A stretch of DNA of 64,000 bases from NCBI GenBank assembly GCA_002839705.1, contig PGYO01000004.1:159854-223853 (forward strand), given 5' to 3'. Origin of the DNA: Methanobacteriales archaeon HGW-Methanobacteriales-1. GTDB taxonomy: Archaea > Methanobacteriota > Methanobacteria > Methanobacteriales > Methanobacteriaceae. Under the pieces are notes generated by a model. That model was given only the letters and a program-made list of their open reading frames with translations. It ran no database searches and was not told the DNA's origin. Below are positions 47,398-56,566 of the stretch, one piece after another (within the stretch, counting starts at the first letter, position 1; each line of letters begins with the position of its first letter). The position numbers and the translations under genes are program-made.

Positions 47398-47441
47398 AGG
47401 ATCTATTTCATCATCATTGGAGAACAGTTTTCTTTTTTTCC

Positions 47442-48089
47442 TCAGGATTTTAAAACCTCCAGAACCGATTCTGCCAGAGTATCAAGACTGGAAATATCTT
47501 CTTCATACCATCTGCGCCTTAATTTAGATATAGTAAATCCCAGAGCTGCTGATGCCATACCAAGTATAGCAGCATCAAAGGCCACAGTTAAGTGTTGAGC
47601 CAGATTTTGAATGTCACCTGCCCCCAAAGCAGCTAGACCTGGGCCTAATGGTATAAGAGTACCCATCAAGCCTATGGCCGGGCCTATTTTGGCAATGATT
47701 TCTGTTTTTTCCAGTCTTTTAGCTGCTTCAAATTCCTCATTTTCTAATATTTTTTGGGCAAATGCCTCTCTCCATTCTGGATCCATATCCGAAGTCTCTG
47801 TCAGTTTAATAATAATATCTTTATGATGAAGTGGCATTTTACATTCTTTAATCATCCTAATAATTTTTTCCGGAGCTTTAGAATTTTTAATAGCAAGCAT
47901 TATGCTTTCAATTTCTTTAAAATCAGTGCGGGTCTTTCTTCGATTGTTATATTCAAATAATAAACCTCCTAAACTGATTACTGCATATATAACAAAGATT
48001 AAAAGAATGATTATGACTGGTATTAAGAGTATTTGGGAAACATCGTGAAATACCCCGCTTAAGATACTGTAAAAAGATTGTTCAAGCAT
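47442..48089 (-). CDS. MotA/TolQ/ExbB proton channel family protein
   Basis: The 215-residue protein has three membrane helices: one near residues 20-45 (ILLIPVIIILLIFVIYAVIS) and two after residue 120 with the family core AKIGPAIGLMGTLIPLGPGLAALGAGDIQNLAQHLTVAFD, typical of ExbB/TolQ. These form pentameric channels that use ion flow to drive a partner (here DUF2149 downstream). ATG 48089 follows AAGGTG. Upstream on the same strand lies a surface protein with a DUF11-like domain, so the channel may energise an extracytoplasmic process such as uptake of metal or cofactor or movement of surface proteins. Archaea of this order have no outer membrane, so the classical TonB role cannot apply. Confidence 0.87.
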   Translation of the reverse strand: MLEQSFYSILSGVFHDVSQILLIPVIIILLIFVIYAVISLGGLLFEYNNRRKTRTDFKEIESIMLAIKNSKAPEKIIRMIKECKMPLHHKDIIIKLTETSDMDPEWREAFAQKILENEEFEAAKRLEKTEIIAKIGPAIGLMGTLIPLGPGLAALGAGDIQNLAQHLTVAFDAAILGMASAALGFTISKLRRRWYEEDISSLDTLAESVLEVLKS

Positions 48090-48161
48090 TTAAACACCTT
48101 GATTTATTTATTAATTCTAATTTTTAATTTTTAGCAATTTAAAAGATAATTAATAGAATAT

Positions 48162-49133
48162 TCAATTACCCTCTCTCAGTTTATGGAAGTATCCCAAAAT
48201 AATTAAAACCAAAAATGCAAGTACTAATAAAAGACTATAAAGCAGATTAGATGGCGTTTCTTTGGTGGAGGGTGTTTTATTGGTTAATTCATAGACTTTT
48301 TTCCCTCCACCACCCCCACCCCCTCCTGCTTTGAGTTGGTTGGCTATTTCACCAAGCTTTTCAGATGCATTTCCACTGAGAGAATTTCCATTACCATTAT
48401 TCCCATTACCTGTTCCGTTATTCCCATTACCATTACCATTTGTACCATTGCCAGTGCCGTTATTTCCAGTTCCATTACCATTATTCCCATTACCGTTACC
48501 ATTGGTGCCACTGTTGGGTGTTGCTTGAACAGACAACGTTGCAACACGGGCCGCCGACATTTCATGCTCCATGTGAATTCCACTTTGAAATACCATGACA
48601 TTATCTGGTTCAATAACCAGAGTGTCAAACCAGGCCCGGGCAGTAATTTTTTTACCTGCTGCCTGGGGTAAAACTTTGGCAGTGATAATTATTGACTTAT
48701 GATGGCCCCGATCATAGTATTTCATACGTTGAACATTCCATATTCCAGAACTAGGATTATAATCCCTATTATTGATGTCCGGCATGGTAAAAGATAAGAA
48801 TTTCAATCCTTTTGGAACTGGTGCTGCTATTCTAAGAGGGCACCAGCTTGCCAGACCATCATTGTAGGCATCAACTTTTATATTTACAATATCACCAACT
48901 TTTGCAGTGGAAACAGAATGTTCCATGGAACTATCTAAAATAGAAACCGTTAAATATCCGCTTACTAACCATCGAGGATCTAAATGACGTATAATTTTAT
49001 CAGATGAACTATTATTACTATAAATACCATCGGAAGCATTTTGGTCTCCATTACCAGCATATACTCCACATATAAAAGTGGATATTATAAGGACCATTAT
49101 GGCCATCTGAATTAAAAATTTAGGATATTTCAT
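48162..49133 (-). CDS. Surface protein with DUF11-like domain, Asn/Gly/Thr repeat linker and C-terminal anchor
   Basis: The 323-residue protein has a signal peptide (1-26), a beta-sandwich domain resembling DUF11 (about 55-205; LTVSILDSSMEHSVSTAKVG, then GDIVNIKVDAYNDGL), a low-complexity linker of Asn, Gly and Thr repeats (about 208-255), a poly-Gly stretch (KAGGGGGGGGKK) and a C-terminal membrane helix (about 298-317) followed by basic residues. It would be tethered outside the membrane with a flexible stalk through the pseudomurein. ATG 49133 follows GGAGAAAAT. It is 73 bp upstream of the ExbB gene, same strand, so it is probably the extracytoplasmic partner of that channel (inference). 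Confidence 0.78.
   Translation of the reverse strand: MKYPKFLIQMAIMVLIISTFICGVYAGNGDQNASDGIYSNNSSSDKIIRHLDPRWLVSGYLTVSILDSSMEHSVSTAKVGDIVNIKVDAYNDGLASWCPLRIAAPVPKGLKFLSFTMPDINNRDYNPSSGIWNVQRMKYYDRGHHKSIIITAKVLPQAAGKKITARAWFDTLVIEPDNVMVFQSGIHMEHEMSAARVATLSVQATPNSGTNGNGNGNNGNGTGNNGTGNGTNGNGNGNNGTGNGNNGNGNSLSGNASEKLGEIANQLKAGGGGGGGGKKVYELTNKTPSTKETPSNLLYSLLLVLAFLVLIILGYFHKLREGN
48385..48512 (-). repeat. Low-complexity GGN/AAT-type codon repeats encoding an Asn-Gly-Thr linker
   Basis: Short imperfect repeats of 6-12 bp encode Asn-Gly, Gly-Thr-Gly-Asn units. Such tracts change length by slippage and vary between strains. Probably a flexible stalk rather than a binding domain. Confidence 0.7.
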
Positions 49134-49213
49134 TAATTTTCTCCAGTGAAATTCATTTTAACATCTTTTTGCTAAATAAACTCAAATAAATTTAAAAAAA
49201 GGAAAAAAGTAGT

Positions 49214-52200
49214 TTATCTCCCTGTTTTGAATTTAAAAGAATAGGTGGATGCAATGTTGTTTCCAGCATAGTCTTTTATTGCAGAATAGAGAATGTAAAC
49301 CGTGTAATAGGAGTAACTACTTCTTTTACTTGTTTTTATATAAAGCATATTCCCAGAAATTGATTTGCTAATTTTAACTTTTTTACCATATTTATTTTTA
49401 ACCACAATTTTAGACCAGTTAATACTGGCTTTAATCTTCTCTGAGAACTTTATGGAAATTTTAGAGGTTCTGGAGAATTTAGTGGCCTTATTTTTAGGAT
49501 AGGTATACGAAACTTTAGGGCGTGTTTTATCTATGGTATATATTTGAGAATATACAGGAGATATGTTTCCTGCATCATCAATAGCCATAAATTTCAAAGT
49601 GGAGGTAGAAGAGATTTTAATAGAGCCAGTGTAGCGTTTACTATTCACTGAAGGATTGCTTCGGTCAGTTGTATAGTATATGGTTCCATTTTCACTCATG
49701 GACAATGAAACAATCTTATAAGTATTGTATAATCCTCCCTTGATATTTACTGAGACAGTAGGGACTATAGAATCATTTATAATGTATGTTTCAGTGTGTA
49801 CTGAATTCCAGTTTCCTGCCTCATCCATAGCTGCAAATTTAAGAGTTATAGTGCCTTTCATGGTCAGGGAAGTGGAGTATTTAAGTCTAGTAGCACTTGT
49901 ACGTGGATCAGATCCATCCAGAGTGTAGTATAACGTTGTTCCGCTGGTTGAGTATAGAGTTACAGTTTGTATTCCAGAATAATTGCCTCCTGAAGGGTTA
50001 GAACTGGCATTGAAAGGTACTAAATAAGCATATTTAAGTTTCCCATTGGCTGATTCGTAGCTTACCACTGGAACTCCAGATTTATCCAAAGCCAGAGATA
50101 TCCAGTGCCCTCCACCATCTACGGTATCAACATAACTAATGATCCATTTAGAACCTTCTTTGAATGCATATTTTAAATTAAAATTAATAGCATCCAGATA
50201 AACTATCCGAGGACTGCCTGCTTCATCAATAATTAATTTACAGGAAACCGATTTTAAGGAGTCCACTGTTTCACTAATCCATCGACTTCCATTCCAGTAA
50301 GCATATTTTAAAGCTCCGCCCATAGCAGTGCCAGTTATATAGCTTATAACCGGGTTTCCACTAGAATCAAAGGCCAACGAATTCCACATACCTGCATTTA
50401 CTGAATCATCTACAATACTAATTGCCCAGATCCCATTTATTCGCTTAGCAATTCTAAGACTACCCTGGTTTGGTCCGCTTAAAGCATCGTAAAAACTAAT
50501 ATAATGGGTTCCATTAGAATCAAAGGCCAGAGTATTCCAACGGCCACCCATGGCTTTGAAATTGACATTTTCCATTACCCATTGAGTGCCATTTAGGTAG
50601 AGATATTCTATTAAATAGGATGTTTCATTGTAATAACTAATTTTGGGCTGATTTTGATAGAAAACCAAGTTTATATAAGACACATCATCTCCCTTGGCAT
50701 TACCCGAATATCCACTGGTTAAGGTAGTAATATTCCAGCTCCCATTGTCACATCTAACAGCGTATTTTAGGCAAGTTGTATTATTGTTTCCGAATATAGA
50801 TTTATAAGCTACATAAGGCCTATCCAGTGAATCCAGAGCCAGACTAACATAAAAACCAGACCCGGATTTACTCTGATCTATGGTTTCCATGTGCCAGCCA
50901 CTGGCATCTTGATAAATATGTTTTAGTTTAGGATCGCTGTTGGAGGTGGCGGTCTGGAAATAAGATATATGGACATACCCTTTAGAATCAAAAACAATTG
51001 AATTATAAAGTATATCATTATCCAGGACTTTACTAACCCAAGTTCCTCCAGCAGAGGCCTTGTCCAGATTATAGGTCATGGTAACTATATCTGAGATATG
51101 GCCAGCATTGTCCACAGCAATAAATTTTAGAATAGTTGTTCCTATAGTATTAATACTTATAGGCCAGTCATAGAGCGTGCTATTGGTAGTAGGGTCTGTA
51201 CCATTGGTAGTATAGTATATTTTAGGAGCAGAGTCCAGTTCATCCATTCCTATGAGATTTACCACCTGATCACCATAATATGAACCGCCCTGCAGGTCTG
51301 CTGATGCCACTGGTGCTTGAAAGTCCACCATAGTATAATTTTCTGCATACAATGGACTCCAATTTCCTGCCAGATCCAGAGCTGCGAATTTAATGGTTGA
51401 ATTATTATGAATAGCAATAGGAGCTGAGTAAATAGATCTGATCAAATTATCTATTCTCGGATCCGAACCATCAAGAGTATAATAAATAGCTTTCAAATTT
51501 AGGTCACTGCAATTCAAAGTGACATTCTGAGTTATATTAAAAGTTCCCCCTGCTGGACTAACTATTACAATTGGAACTTCTGTGTCTATTATGTATGTTC
51601 TGGTCGCTGTTGAAGCAATATTTCCCGAACTATCTACTGCAATGAATTTCAAAACTGTGGTTCCTTCCACATTGACGTCAATAGGTCCAGTATACAATGT
51701 ACTATTAGTATCTGGTTCAGTTCCATTTAGAGTGTAATAAATTTGAGGATTGGGATCATTATCATCAGTAACATTCAAACTAACACTTTGACTGATGTTG
51801 TAGTAACCATCCGAAAGATTAGCAGAAACATCAGGTGCCCTTATATCAAGGTTGCTGACCAAAATATAATTTGTTTTTATAATTTCACTGCTTACATAAG
51901 CACTGCTTACATTCAATCTTACTGTGTAAGTTCCTGGTAAAGCATAGGTGTGGGTTGGATTTTCTTCCGTGCTGTCTACTGTTCCATCATTATTAAAGTC
52001 CCATTCGTAGGTTAATGGTTTTAATCCCACAGATGTGTCTGTAAAGTGAATGGTTAAAGGTGAAGTTCCATTGACCACATTGGATGTGAAATTGGCCACT
52101 GGAGCAGGGATTCCATTGACGGCAAATCCGCTGGGGCCTCCGGTATTTCCAGGTTGAATACTATTGGTCCACAGCATGCCCTGGCCCTGAGTGGTGTTCC

Positions 52201-53185
52201 AGTTCCAGGCATAGATATTGAATGCTGCAAATGAACCCAGGTTTTCAAAACTGTATTCTATTTTGACAGCACCATTATTTTCAAATTGAGAATTTCCACC
52301 AGGATAATTAGAACCTAAAAGACCAGCATTTAGATCAATAAACATTAAATAAAACATATTAGATGTATCATTCATGTCCTGACCCACATAAATAGGATAA
52401 TTAGCATTTCCACCAGTTGGTTTCCAATTTTGAAGGCCATATATCAAATCATTCTTATAAAAAGTCTCATTTAATGTTATTCCATAATTGTTAATTGCAG
52501 ATAATGTGGGAGCAGCATTCATAACTCCAGTAGGAGTCCAGTTATATCCATAAGCAGTTATATGTAGGGCGAAATTATCAGAAATAGTCCCATTTATGGC
52601 CACCATTAAAACGACATTATCCTGGTATCCTCTACCTCCTGTATCGGTGGCAAAGAAAACACCGGACTGATTAGATGTGATAGTATAACTACCATAATTT
52701 AAGGTAGCCGTTGCATTATTGGCTATGTGAACTGCATTGAATCCCCCATTGGCCGAAGGTAAAGATTGAATGTAATAAGTTCCATTTCCAGTGGTATTGA
52801 ATGAAACACCCTCGTCATTGGCCACATTTACGTAGATATTACTGTAATTAGAAAGAGGGATGCATGTCACTTCAATTAAATCAGTTTTGGTGATCTTACT
52901 ACTTCCCGCAACATTACTGGCATTGAGTGAAACTGTGAAATTTCCAGTTTGAGTATAATTGTGTTGAGGGTTTTGTTCACTAGAGTTTTTTCCATTACCA
53001 AATTCCCAGAACCAGGCCGTGGCATTTCCTGTAGAAGTATCATTAAACTGGACATTAGCTGGGGCACTGCTATTGGTCACATTGGCCGTGAAATTGGCCA
53101 CTGGCACGTCGGTAGCATATGCGGAGCTACTAAATGTTAATAAGAGTGCAAAGATAATAGCCAGGAATAATATCTGTTTTTGCAT
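49214..53185 (-). CDS. Giant adhesin-like surface protein with PKD, chitobiase-like repeats and C-terminal Ig-like domain
   Basis: The 1323-residue secreted protein has a signal peptide (1-24), a PKD domain (about 28-110; WFWEFGNGKNSSEQNPQHNY), a conserved domain of methanobacterial surface proteins (about 110-355), a second PKD (about 358-445; YEWDFNNDGTVDSTEENPTH), chitobiase-C-terminal-like repeats (about 450-700 and 1030-1210; YYTLDGSDPR and IYYTTNGTDP units), a beta-propeller-like region (about 705-1025; repeated SLALDS/SLAFDS GxP-VSY units) and a C-terminal SbsA/Big_5-type Ig domain ending KFKTGR. No membrane helix ends it, so it may attach through pseudomurein or other proteins. ATG 53185 follows AAAGGAG. 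A paralogue lies 193 bp upstream. Confidence 0.85.
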   Translation of the reverse strand: MQKQILFLAIIFALLLTFSSSAYATDVPVANFTANVTNSSAPANVQFNDTSTGNATAWFWEFGNGKNSSEQNPQHNYTQTGNFTVSLNASNVAGSSKITKTDLIEVTCIPLSNYSNIYVNVANDEGVSFNTTGNGTYYIQSLPSANGGFNAVHIANNATATLNYGSYTITSNQSGVFFATDTGGRGYQDNVVLMVAINGTISDNFALHITAYGYNWTPTGVMNAAPTLSAINNYGITLNETFYKNDLIYGLQNWKPTGGNANYPIYVGQDMNDTSNMFYLMFIDLNAGLLGSNYPGGNSQFENNGAVKIEYSFENLGSFAAFNIYAWNWNTTQGQGMLWTNSIQPGNTGGPSGFAVNGIPAPVANFTSNVVNGTSPLTIHFTDTSVGLKPLTYEWDFNNDGTVDSTEENPTHTYALPGTYTVRLNVSSAYVSSEIIKTNYILVSNLDIRAPDVSANLSDGYYNISQSVSLNVTDDNDPNPQIYYTLNGTEPDTNSTLYTGPIDVNVEGTTVLKFIAVDSSGNIASTATRTYIIDTEVPIVIVSPAGGTFNITQNVTLNCSDLNLKAIYYTLDGSDPRIDNLIRSIYSAPIAIHNNSTIKFAALDLAGNWSPLYAENYTMVDFQAPVASADLQGGSYYGDQVVNLIGMDELDSAPKIYYTTNGTDPTTNSTLYDWPISINTIGTTILKFIAVDNAGHISDIVTMTYNLDKASAGGTWVSKVLDNDILYNSIVFDSKGYVHISYFQTATSNSDPKLKHIYQDASGWHMETIDQSKSGSGFYVSLALDSLDRPYVAYKSIFGNNNTTCLKYAVRCDNGSWNITTLTSGYSGNAKGDDVSYINLVFYQNQPKISYYNETSYLIEYLYLNGTQWVMENVNFKAMGGRWNTLAFDSNGTHYISFYDALSGPNQGSLRIAKRINGIWAISIVDDSVNAGMWNSLAFDSSGNPVISYITGTAMGGALKYAYWNGSRWISETVDSLKSVSCKLIIDEAGSPRIVYLDAINFNLKYAFKEGSKWIISYVDTVDGGGHWISLALDKSGVPVVSYESANGKLKYAYLVPFNASSNPSGGNYSGIQTVTLYSTSGTTLYYTLDGSDPRTSATRLKYSTSLTMKGTITLKFAAMDEAGNWNSVHTETYIINDSIVPTVSVNIKGGLYNTYKIVSLSMSENGTIYYTTDRSNPSVNSKRYTGSIKISSTSTLKFMAIDDAGNISPVYSQIYTIDKTRPKVSYTYPKNKATKFSRTSKISIKFSEKIKASINWSKIVVKNKYGKKVKISKSISGNMLYIKTSKRSSYSYYTVYILYSAIKDYAGNNIASTYSFKFKTGR

Positions 53186-53252
53186 TTTTTTCTCCTTTAA
53201 AAATTATTTTGAATGAATTTTGAAATTGAATTATGATGTTATAATTTAAATT

Positions 53253-53284
53253 TAACGAAAAGTGAATATATACGTATCGTTATT
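53253..53284 (-). promoter_or_regulatory. Dyad around the TATA box of the giant surface-protein gene
   Basis: TAACGA (53253-53258) and TCGTTA (53277-53282) flank the TATA-like tract ATATATAC about 80 bp upstream of ATG 53185. The TCGTTA arm matches the ACATGTCGTTAA elements before the neighbouring paralogue, suggesting control by the same regulator. Confidence 0.4.
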
Positions 53285-53378
53285 AAAAAATTGTAAGTCG
53301 ATAGTAACAAATCAAATAATTTTTTAAATTAATTATTATTTAATTCAAGAATAATGAAATAAAAAAAATAAAAAAGAA

Positions 53379-55526
53379 TTAACCTTTTAAGCAAGTTTTA
53401 AACTTAAGGGTTAATCCTTTGGCCAATTTATTTCCTACAATGTCCTTTACAGAAGAAGCTGGGATATAAATAGCGTATTTATTGTAAGGGAATCTCTTGA
53501 AAACCATTTTAATTTTAAGAGTATTGCCAATTATCCAGGTTTTAATGGAAACAATTTTTTTGCCTTTACTCAAGTTCTTCATGTATATTTTAGACCAATT
53601 AGAACTCTTTTTAATGTTTTCATTGAATTTAATGGAAATAGTAGCGGTTTTAGAAGCTCCTATTGCATTGTTCTTTGGTATAGTCACTGTAACCTTAGGT
53701 CCTGTTTTGTCGATGGTATATTTCTGAGTGTACATAGGGGATTTATTTCCAGCCATATCAACCACTAAATATTTCAAAGTAGTGGTGGAAGTGAATTTCA
53801 AAGGCCCCGTGTATTTTTTACTGTTGTTGGTAGGTGTTGAGCCGTCAGTGGTGTAGTAGATGGTTCCATTTTCACTGGCACTTATAACTACAACTTTATT
53901 CGTAGCTGAAAGGCCACCTTTAATGTTTACTTTTGCTGTCGGGGATACCATGTCTATATTGTAGATCTGAGTGCCTTCTGGACTCCAATTATCAGACGAG
54001 TCCACAGTAATGTATCTTAAAGTTGTGGTACTATTTACTGAAATTGGATTGTTGTAAATCAATCGAGTACTGCTTGATTTTGGATCAGTTCCATCAGTAG
54101 TATAGTATATGGTGAAATTTCCACTGTCATCACTTGCATTTAGGGTAACAATTTGAGGAGCATTGAAAAGGCCCCCTACAGGGTCAGCAGACACTGAAGG
54201 TACATCAATATCAATAACATTAATGTATTCAGTTTTAGTGGCTGTGTTGTTGCCTCCAGCATTGGCAGCAGTTAAGCTAACAGTGTATTTGCCGGGTTTG
54301 GTGTAGGTATGAGTTGGGTTTTGTTCAGTTGATGTGTTACCGTCTCCAAAGTCCCATAACCAAGTGGTTGGTGCGTTAGTGGAGTTTTCAGTGAATTGAA
54401 CTGAAACGTTTCCAGTTCCAGACGTAGTATTTGCTGTGAATTCTGCAGAAGGGACACCTATAACGTTAAATGCACCTTGAGCTATATTACTGGCCATAGG
54501 AATACCAGTACCCCAGTTACATGCAGAGAACCATCCGTATGCTCCAAAAGCAGCAAAGGATTCCAGATTATTGAAAGTATAGTCCACTTTAATAGATCCA
54601 TTGGTAACTCCAGGATACGCGTTAGTCGAAAATCCACTCGCATATAAATCAATGAACATCAACGAAAACGTATTTGATGAATTTTGACCTTCAAATATAG
54701 AATAACCCACTGTATTTGTCGGTTTCCAGCTCTGTGGGCCATAAATGAAATCACTCTTGTAAAATGTTTCATTCATGGCATTATCCACCCAGGTAACATT
54801 GGTCAGGCTGGAAGTTGCCGGATTGGTAAGCGCCGGAGCAGGTATAGTGTAACTGTATCCACTGGATGTAATAGTGACACTGAAATCATCAGGTATAGTC
54901 CCATTGACGGCTAACATTAAAATCGCATCATCCAGGTGTCCTATCCCACCACTGAAAACCACCCAGAATGTTCCTGACTGGTTGGTAGTGTTGGTTTTTG
55001 TACCGAATTTAATGTTAGGATCAGTTGATAACTGAATGGGGTTCATTCCCCCTCCACCTTTAGCAATATAGTAACTATTATTGACATAAATAGCAGAATA
55101 ATTACCTTGTTGGTTTACACCATTAGGCACATCATACTTCACCCCAGCATCATTGGCCACATAAAAGGTGATGCCATTGTTACTGGACATGGCAGCTTGA
55201 GTGGGCCAGGCCGTTATGTAGTTCTTTTTGGTGAGGTTGCTGCTTCCTGCTGCATTACTCACATTGAGTTTAACTGTGTAAGCACCGACTGTAGTGTATG
55301 TGTGAGTTGGATTCTGTTCTGTGGAAGTACCATTGTCTCCAAAGTCCCAGTTCCAGCTATTTGGATTGCCTGTAGAAGTATCAGTGAACTTGACTGTTAC
55401 TGGGGCAACACCATTAGTAGTGTTGGCCGTGAAATTGGCTGATGGCACATCAGCAGCAGATACACCCCCAACACAAACCAAAAATACAGCACAGACCAAT
55501 GCTAAGATAATTAAATATTTTTTCAT
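53379..55526 (-). CDS. Adhesin-like surface protein, paralogue of the neighbouring giant protein
   Basis: The 715-residue secreted protein repeats the architecture of its neighbour in shorter form: signal peptide (1-24), PKD (about 27-108; SWNWDFGDNGTSTEQNPTHT), the same conserved surface domain (about 110-350), a second PKD (about 352-440; WLWDFGDGNTSTEQNPTHTY), three chitobiase-like repeats (about 445-610; IYYTTDGSTP) and the C-terminal Ig-like domain (about 615-715; KVTVTIPKNNAIGASKTATI). The beta-propeller-like insert is absent. ATG 55526 follows AAAGGAGGT, a strong site. Tandem duplication followed by insertion or loss of the central region explains the pair. Role likely adhesion or surface coat. 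Confidence 0.87.
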   Translation of the reverse strand: MKKYLIILALVCAVFLVCVGGVSAADVPSANFTANTTNGVAPVTVKFTDTSTGNPNSWNWDFGDNGTSTEQNPTHTYTTVGAYTVKLNVSNAAGSSNLTKKNYITAWPTQAAMSSNNGITFYVANDAGVKYDVPNGVNQQGNYSAIYVNNSYYIAKGGGGMNPIQLSTDPNIKFGTKTNTTNQSGTFWVVFSGGIGHLDDAILMLAVNGTIPDDFSVTITSSGYSYTIPAPALTNPATSSLTNVTWVDNAMNETFYKSDFIYGPQSWKPTNTVGYSIFEGQNSSNTFSLMFIDLYASGFSTNAYPGVTNGSIKVDYTFNNLESFAAFGAYGWFSACNWGTGIPMASNIAQGAFNVIGVPSAEFTANTTSGTGNVSVQFTENSTNAPTTWLWDFGDGNTSTEQNPTHTYTKPGKYTVSLTAANAGGNNTATKTEYINVIDIDVPSVSADPVGGLFNAPQIVTLNASDDSGNFTIYYTTDGTDPKSSSTRLIYNNPISVNSTTTLRYITVDSSDNWSPEGTQIYNIDMVSPTAKVNIKGGLSATNKVVVISASENGTIYYTTDGSTPTNNSKKYTGPLKFTSTTTLKYLVVDMAGNKSPMYTQKYTIDKTGPKVTVTIPKNNAIGASKTATISIKFNENIKKSSNWSKIYMKNLSKGKKIVSIKTWIIGNTLKIKMVFKRFPYNKYAIYIPASSVKDIVGNKLAKGLTLKFKTCLKG

Positions 55527-55561
55527 TTAAACCTCCTTTACACTAATATATTGTAATATGG

Positions 55562-55659
55562 ACATGTCGTTAAATAGAAATTTTACCTATTTTAAACCAT
55601 TAAATAATCCATATCCCAATATTAAAATTTATGAAATGAGTATAAAAACATGTCGTTAA
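55562..55659 (-). promoter_or_regulatory. Two copies of ACATGTCGTTAA before the shorter surface-protein gene
   Basis: Identical 12-bp elements lie at 55562-55573 and 55648-55659. The distal copy abuts a TTTTTATAC box on the minus strand. A related element occurs before the paralogous gene downstream. They are candidate binding sites for a surface-protein regulator. Confidence 0.45.
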
Positions 55660-55777
55660 TAAAAAAATATAATTAGATAGTATTAAAAAATTTTATAAAC
55701 TGTATCAATAATTAGTTTAATTTAATTTTTAAAAATGAAGAAAATTATAAAATCAGAAAAAATTCAAAAAAGATTAG

Positions 55778-56473
55778 TCATCCTCTACTAACATTCCAGA
55801 ATTTTCCATCTCTTTCTTCAACAAAAAGGACTACATGGCCATTTAAAGGACATAATCTAACTAATTTATCCTCTTTATTATAAATAGTCCCCTCAGTGAT
55901 CGGAATACCCTCCACCGTGTAAATAGCATCCACACCGTGATTTAACAGTTCTTCCACACTATAAGTGCCTCGAAGATCTTTAGCACCTAACCTCAAGAAC
56001 CTACCATCGTCTCCAGCACCAGCCAGGCCCACACCAGCCACTGCACCAATAACCCCATCTTCAGTGCCACCCAATCCTTCTAAGGGCAAGTTGTGATTTC
56101 TGGCCAGCGCCCGGGCCCTTCCCTGGGTGAGTATAATGGCTTTAGCGTCCTGGCCAAATGCCACCAGAGCTGGTGTTAACTGGGTGTGGTGAGCGGCAAA
56201 AATTCCCGGGTCGCTGCCTTCTATAAAGTCGTCCATCATTTCTTTTTTTACTGATTCATAGAGTTCTTCCACGTGTTCTGGGCCTAAATCCACGTGCAGC
56301 ACGGAACAACTATTGTGGGTGGTAAATGGAATATCTGTGTGTTTTAAAAGCTGGTGGCGAGTTACGGCACTCACTGGATATTTTTTAGAAAGTTCAGTTG
56401 CTATAGTTCGTGATAAGGTTCCAGTTCCCCTTGATTCAAGATTATCTGTATCGTCCATTCCAATATAAATCAT
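55778..56473 (-). CDS. TiaS-like (tRNA-Ile2 agmatinylcytidine synthetase N-terminal-type) protein
   Basis: The 231-residue protein begins MIYIGMDDTDNLESRGTGTL, the same Asp-Asp-Thr-Asp motif as the kinase-like catalytic domain of TiaS, followed by RHQLLKHTDIPFTTHNSC and a Gly-rich LGGTEDGVIGAVAGVGLAGAGDDGRFL. Full TiaS has about 420 residues with an OB-fold and zinc ribbon; these are absent here, so this is a shorter paralogue of unknown substrate that probably uses ATP. ATG 56473 follows AAGGTGTAATC. It is 94 bp downstream of the HdrA-like gene on the same strand and might be cotranscribed. Confidence 0.62.
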   Translation of the reverse strand: MIYIGMDDTDNLESRGTGTLSRTIATELSKKYPVSAVTRHQLLKHTDIPFTTHNSCSVLHVDLGPEHVEELYESVKKEMMDDFIEGSDPGIFAAHHTQLTPALVAFGQDAKAIILTQGRARALARNHNLPLEGLGGTEDGVIGAVAGVGLAGAGDDGRFLRLGAKDLRGTYSVEELLNHGVDAIYTVEGIPITEGTIYNKEDKLVRLCPLNGHVVLFVEERDGKFWNVSRG

Positions 56474-56566
56474 GATTACACCTTTTAATTTTATTTAGTC
56501 CAGATTATTATTCTATTTTATTTATAATCTTAAAATTCTCTTATTTTATTTATAAAAATATTTAAA

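Noticed and set aside
48385..48512. Short regular repeats taken as a CRISPR array
   Set aside because: The repeats are imperfect, only 6-12 bp, without spacers, and lie in frame within a surface-protein gene as an Asn-Gly-Thr linker.
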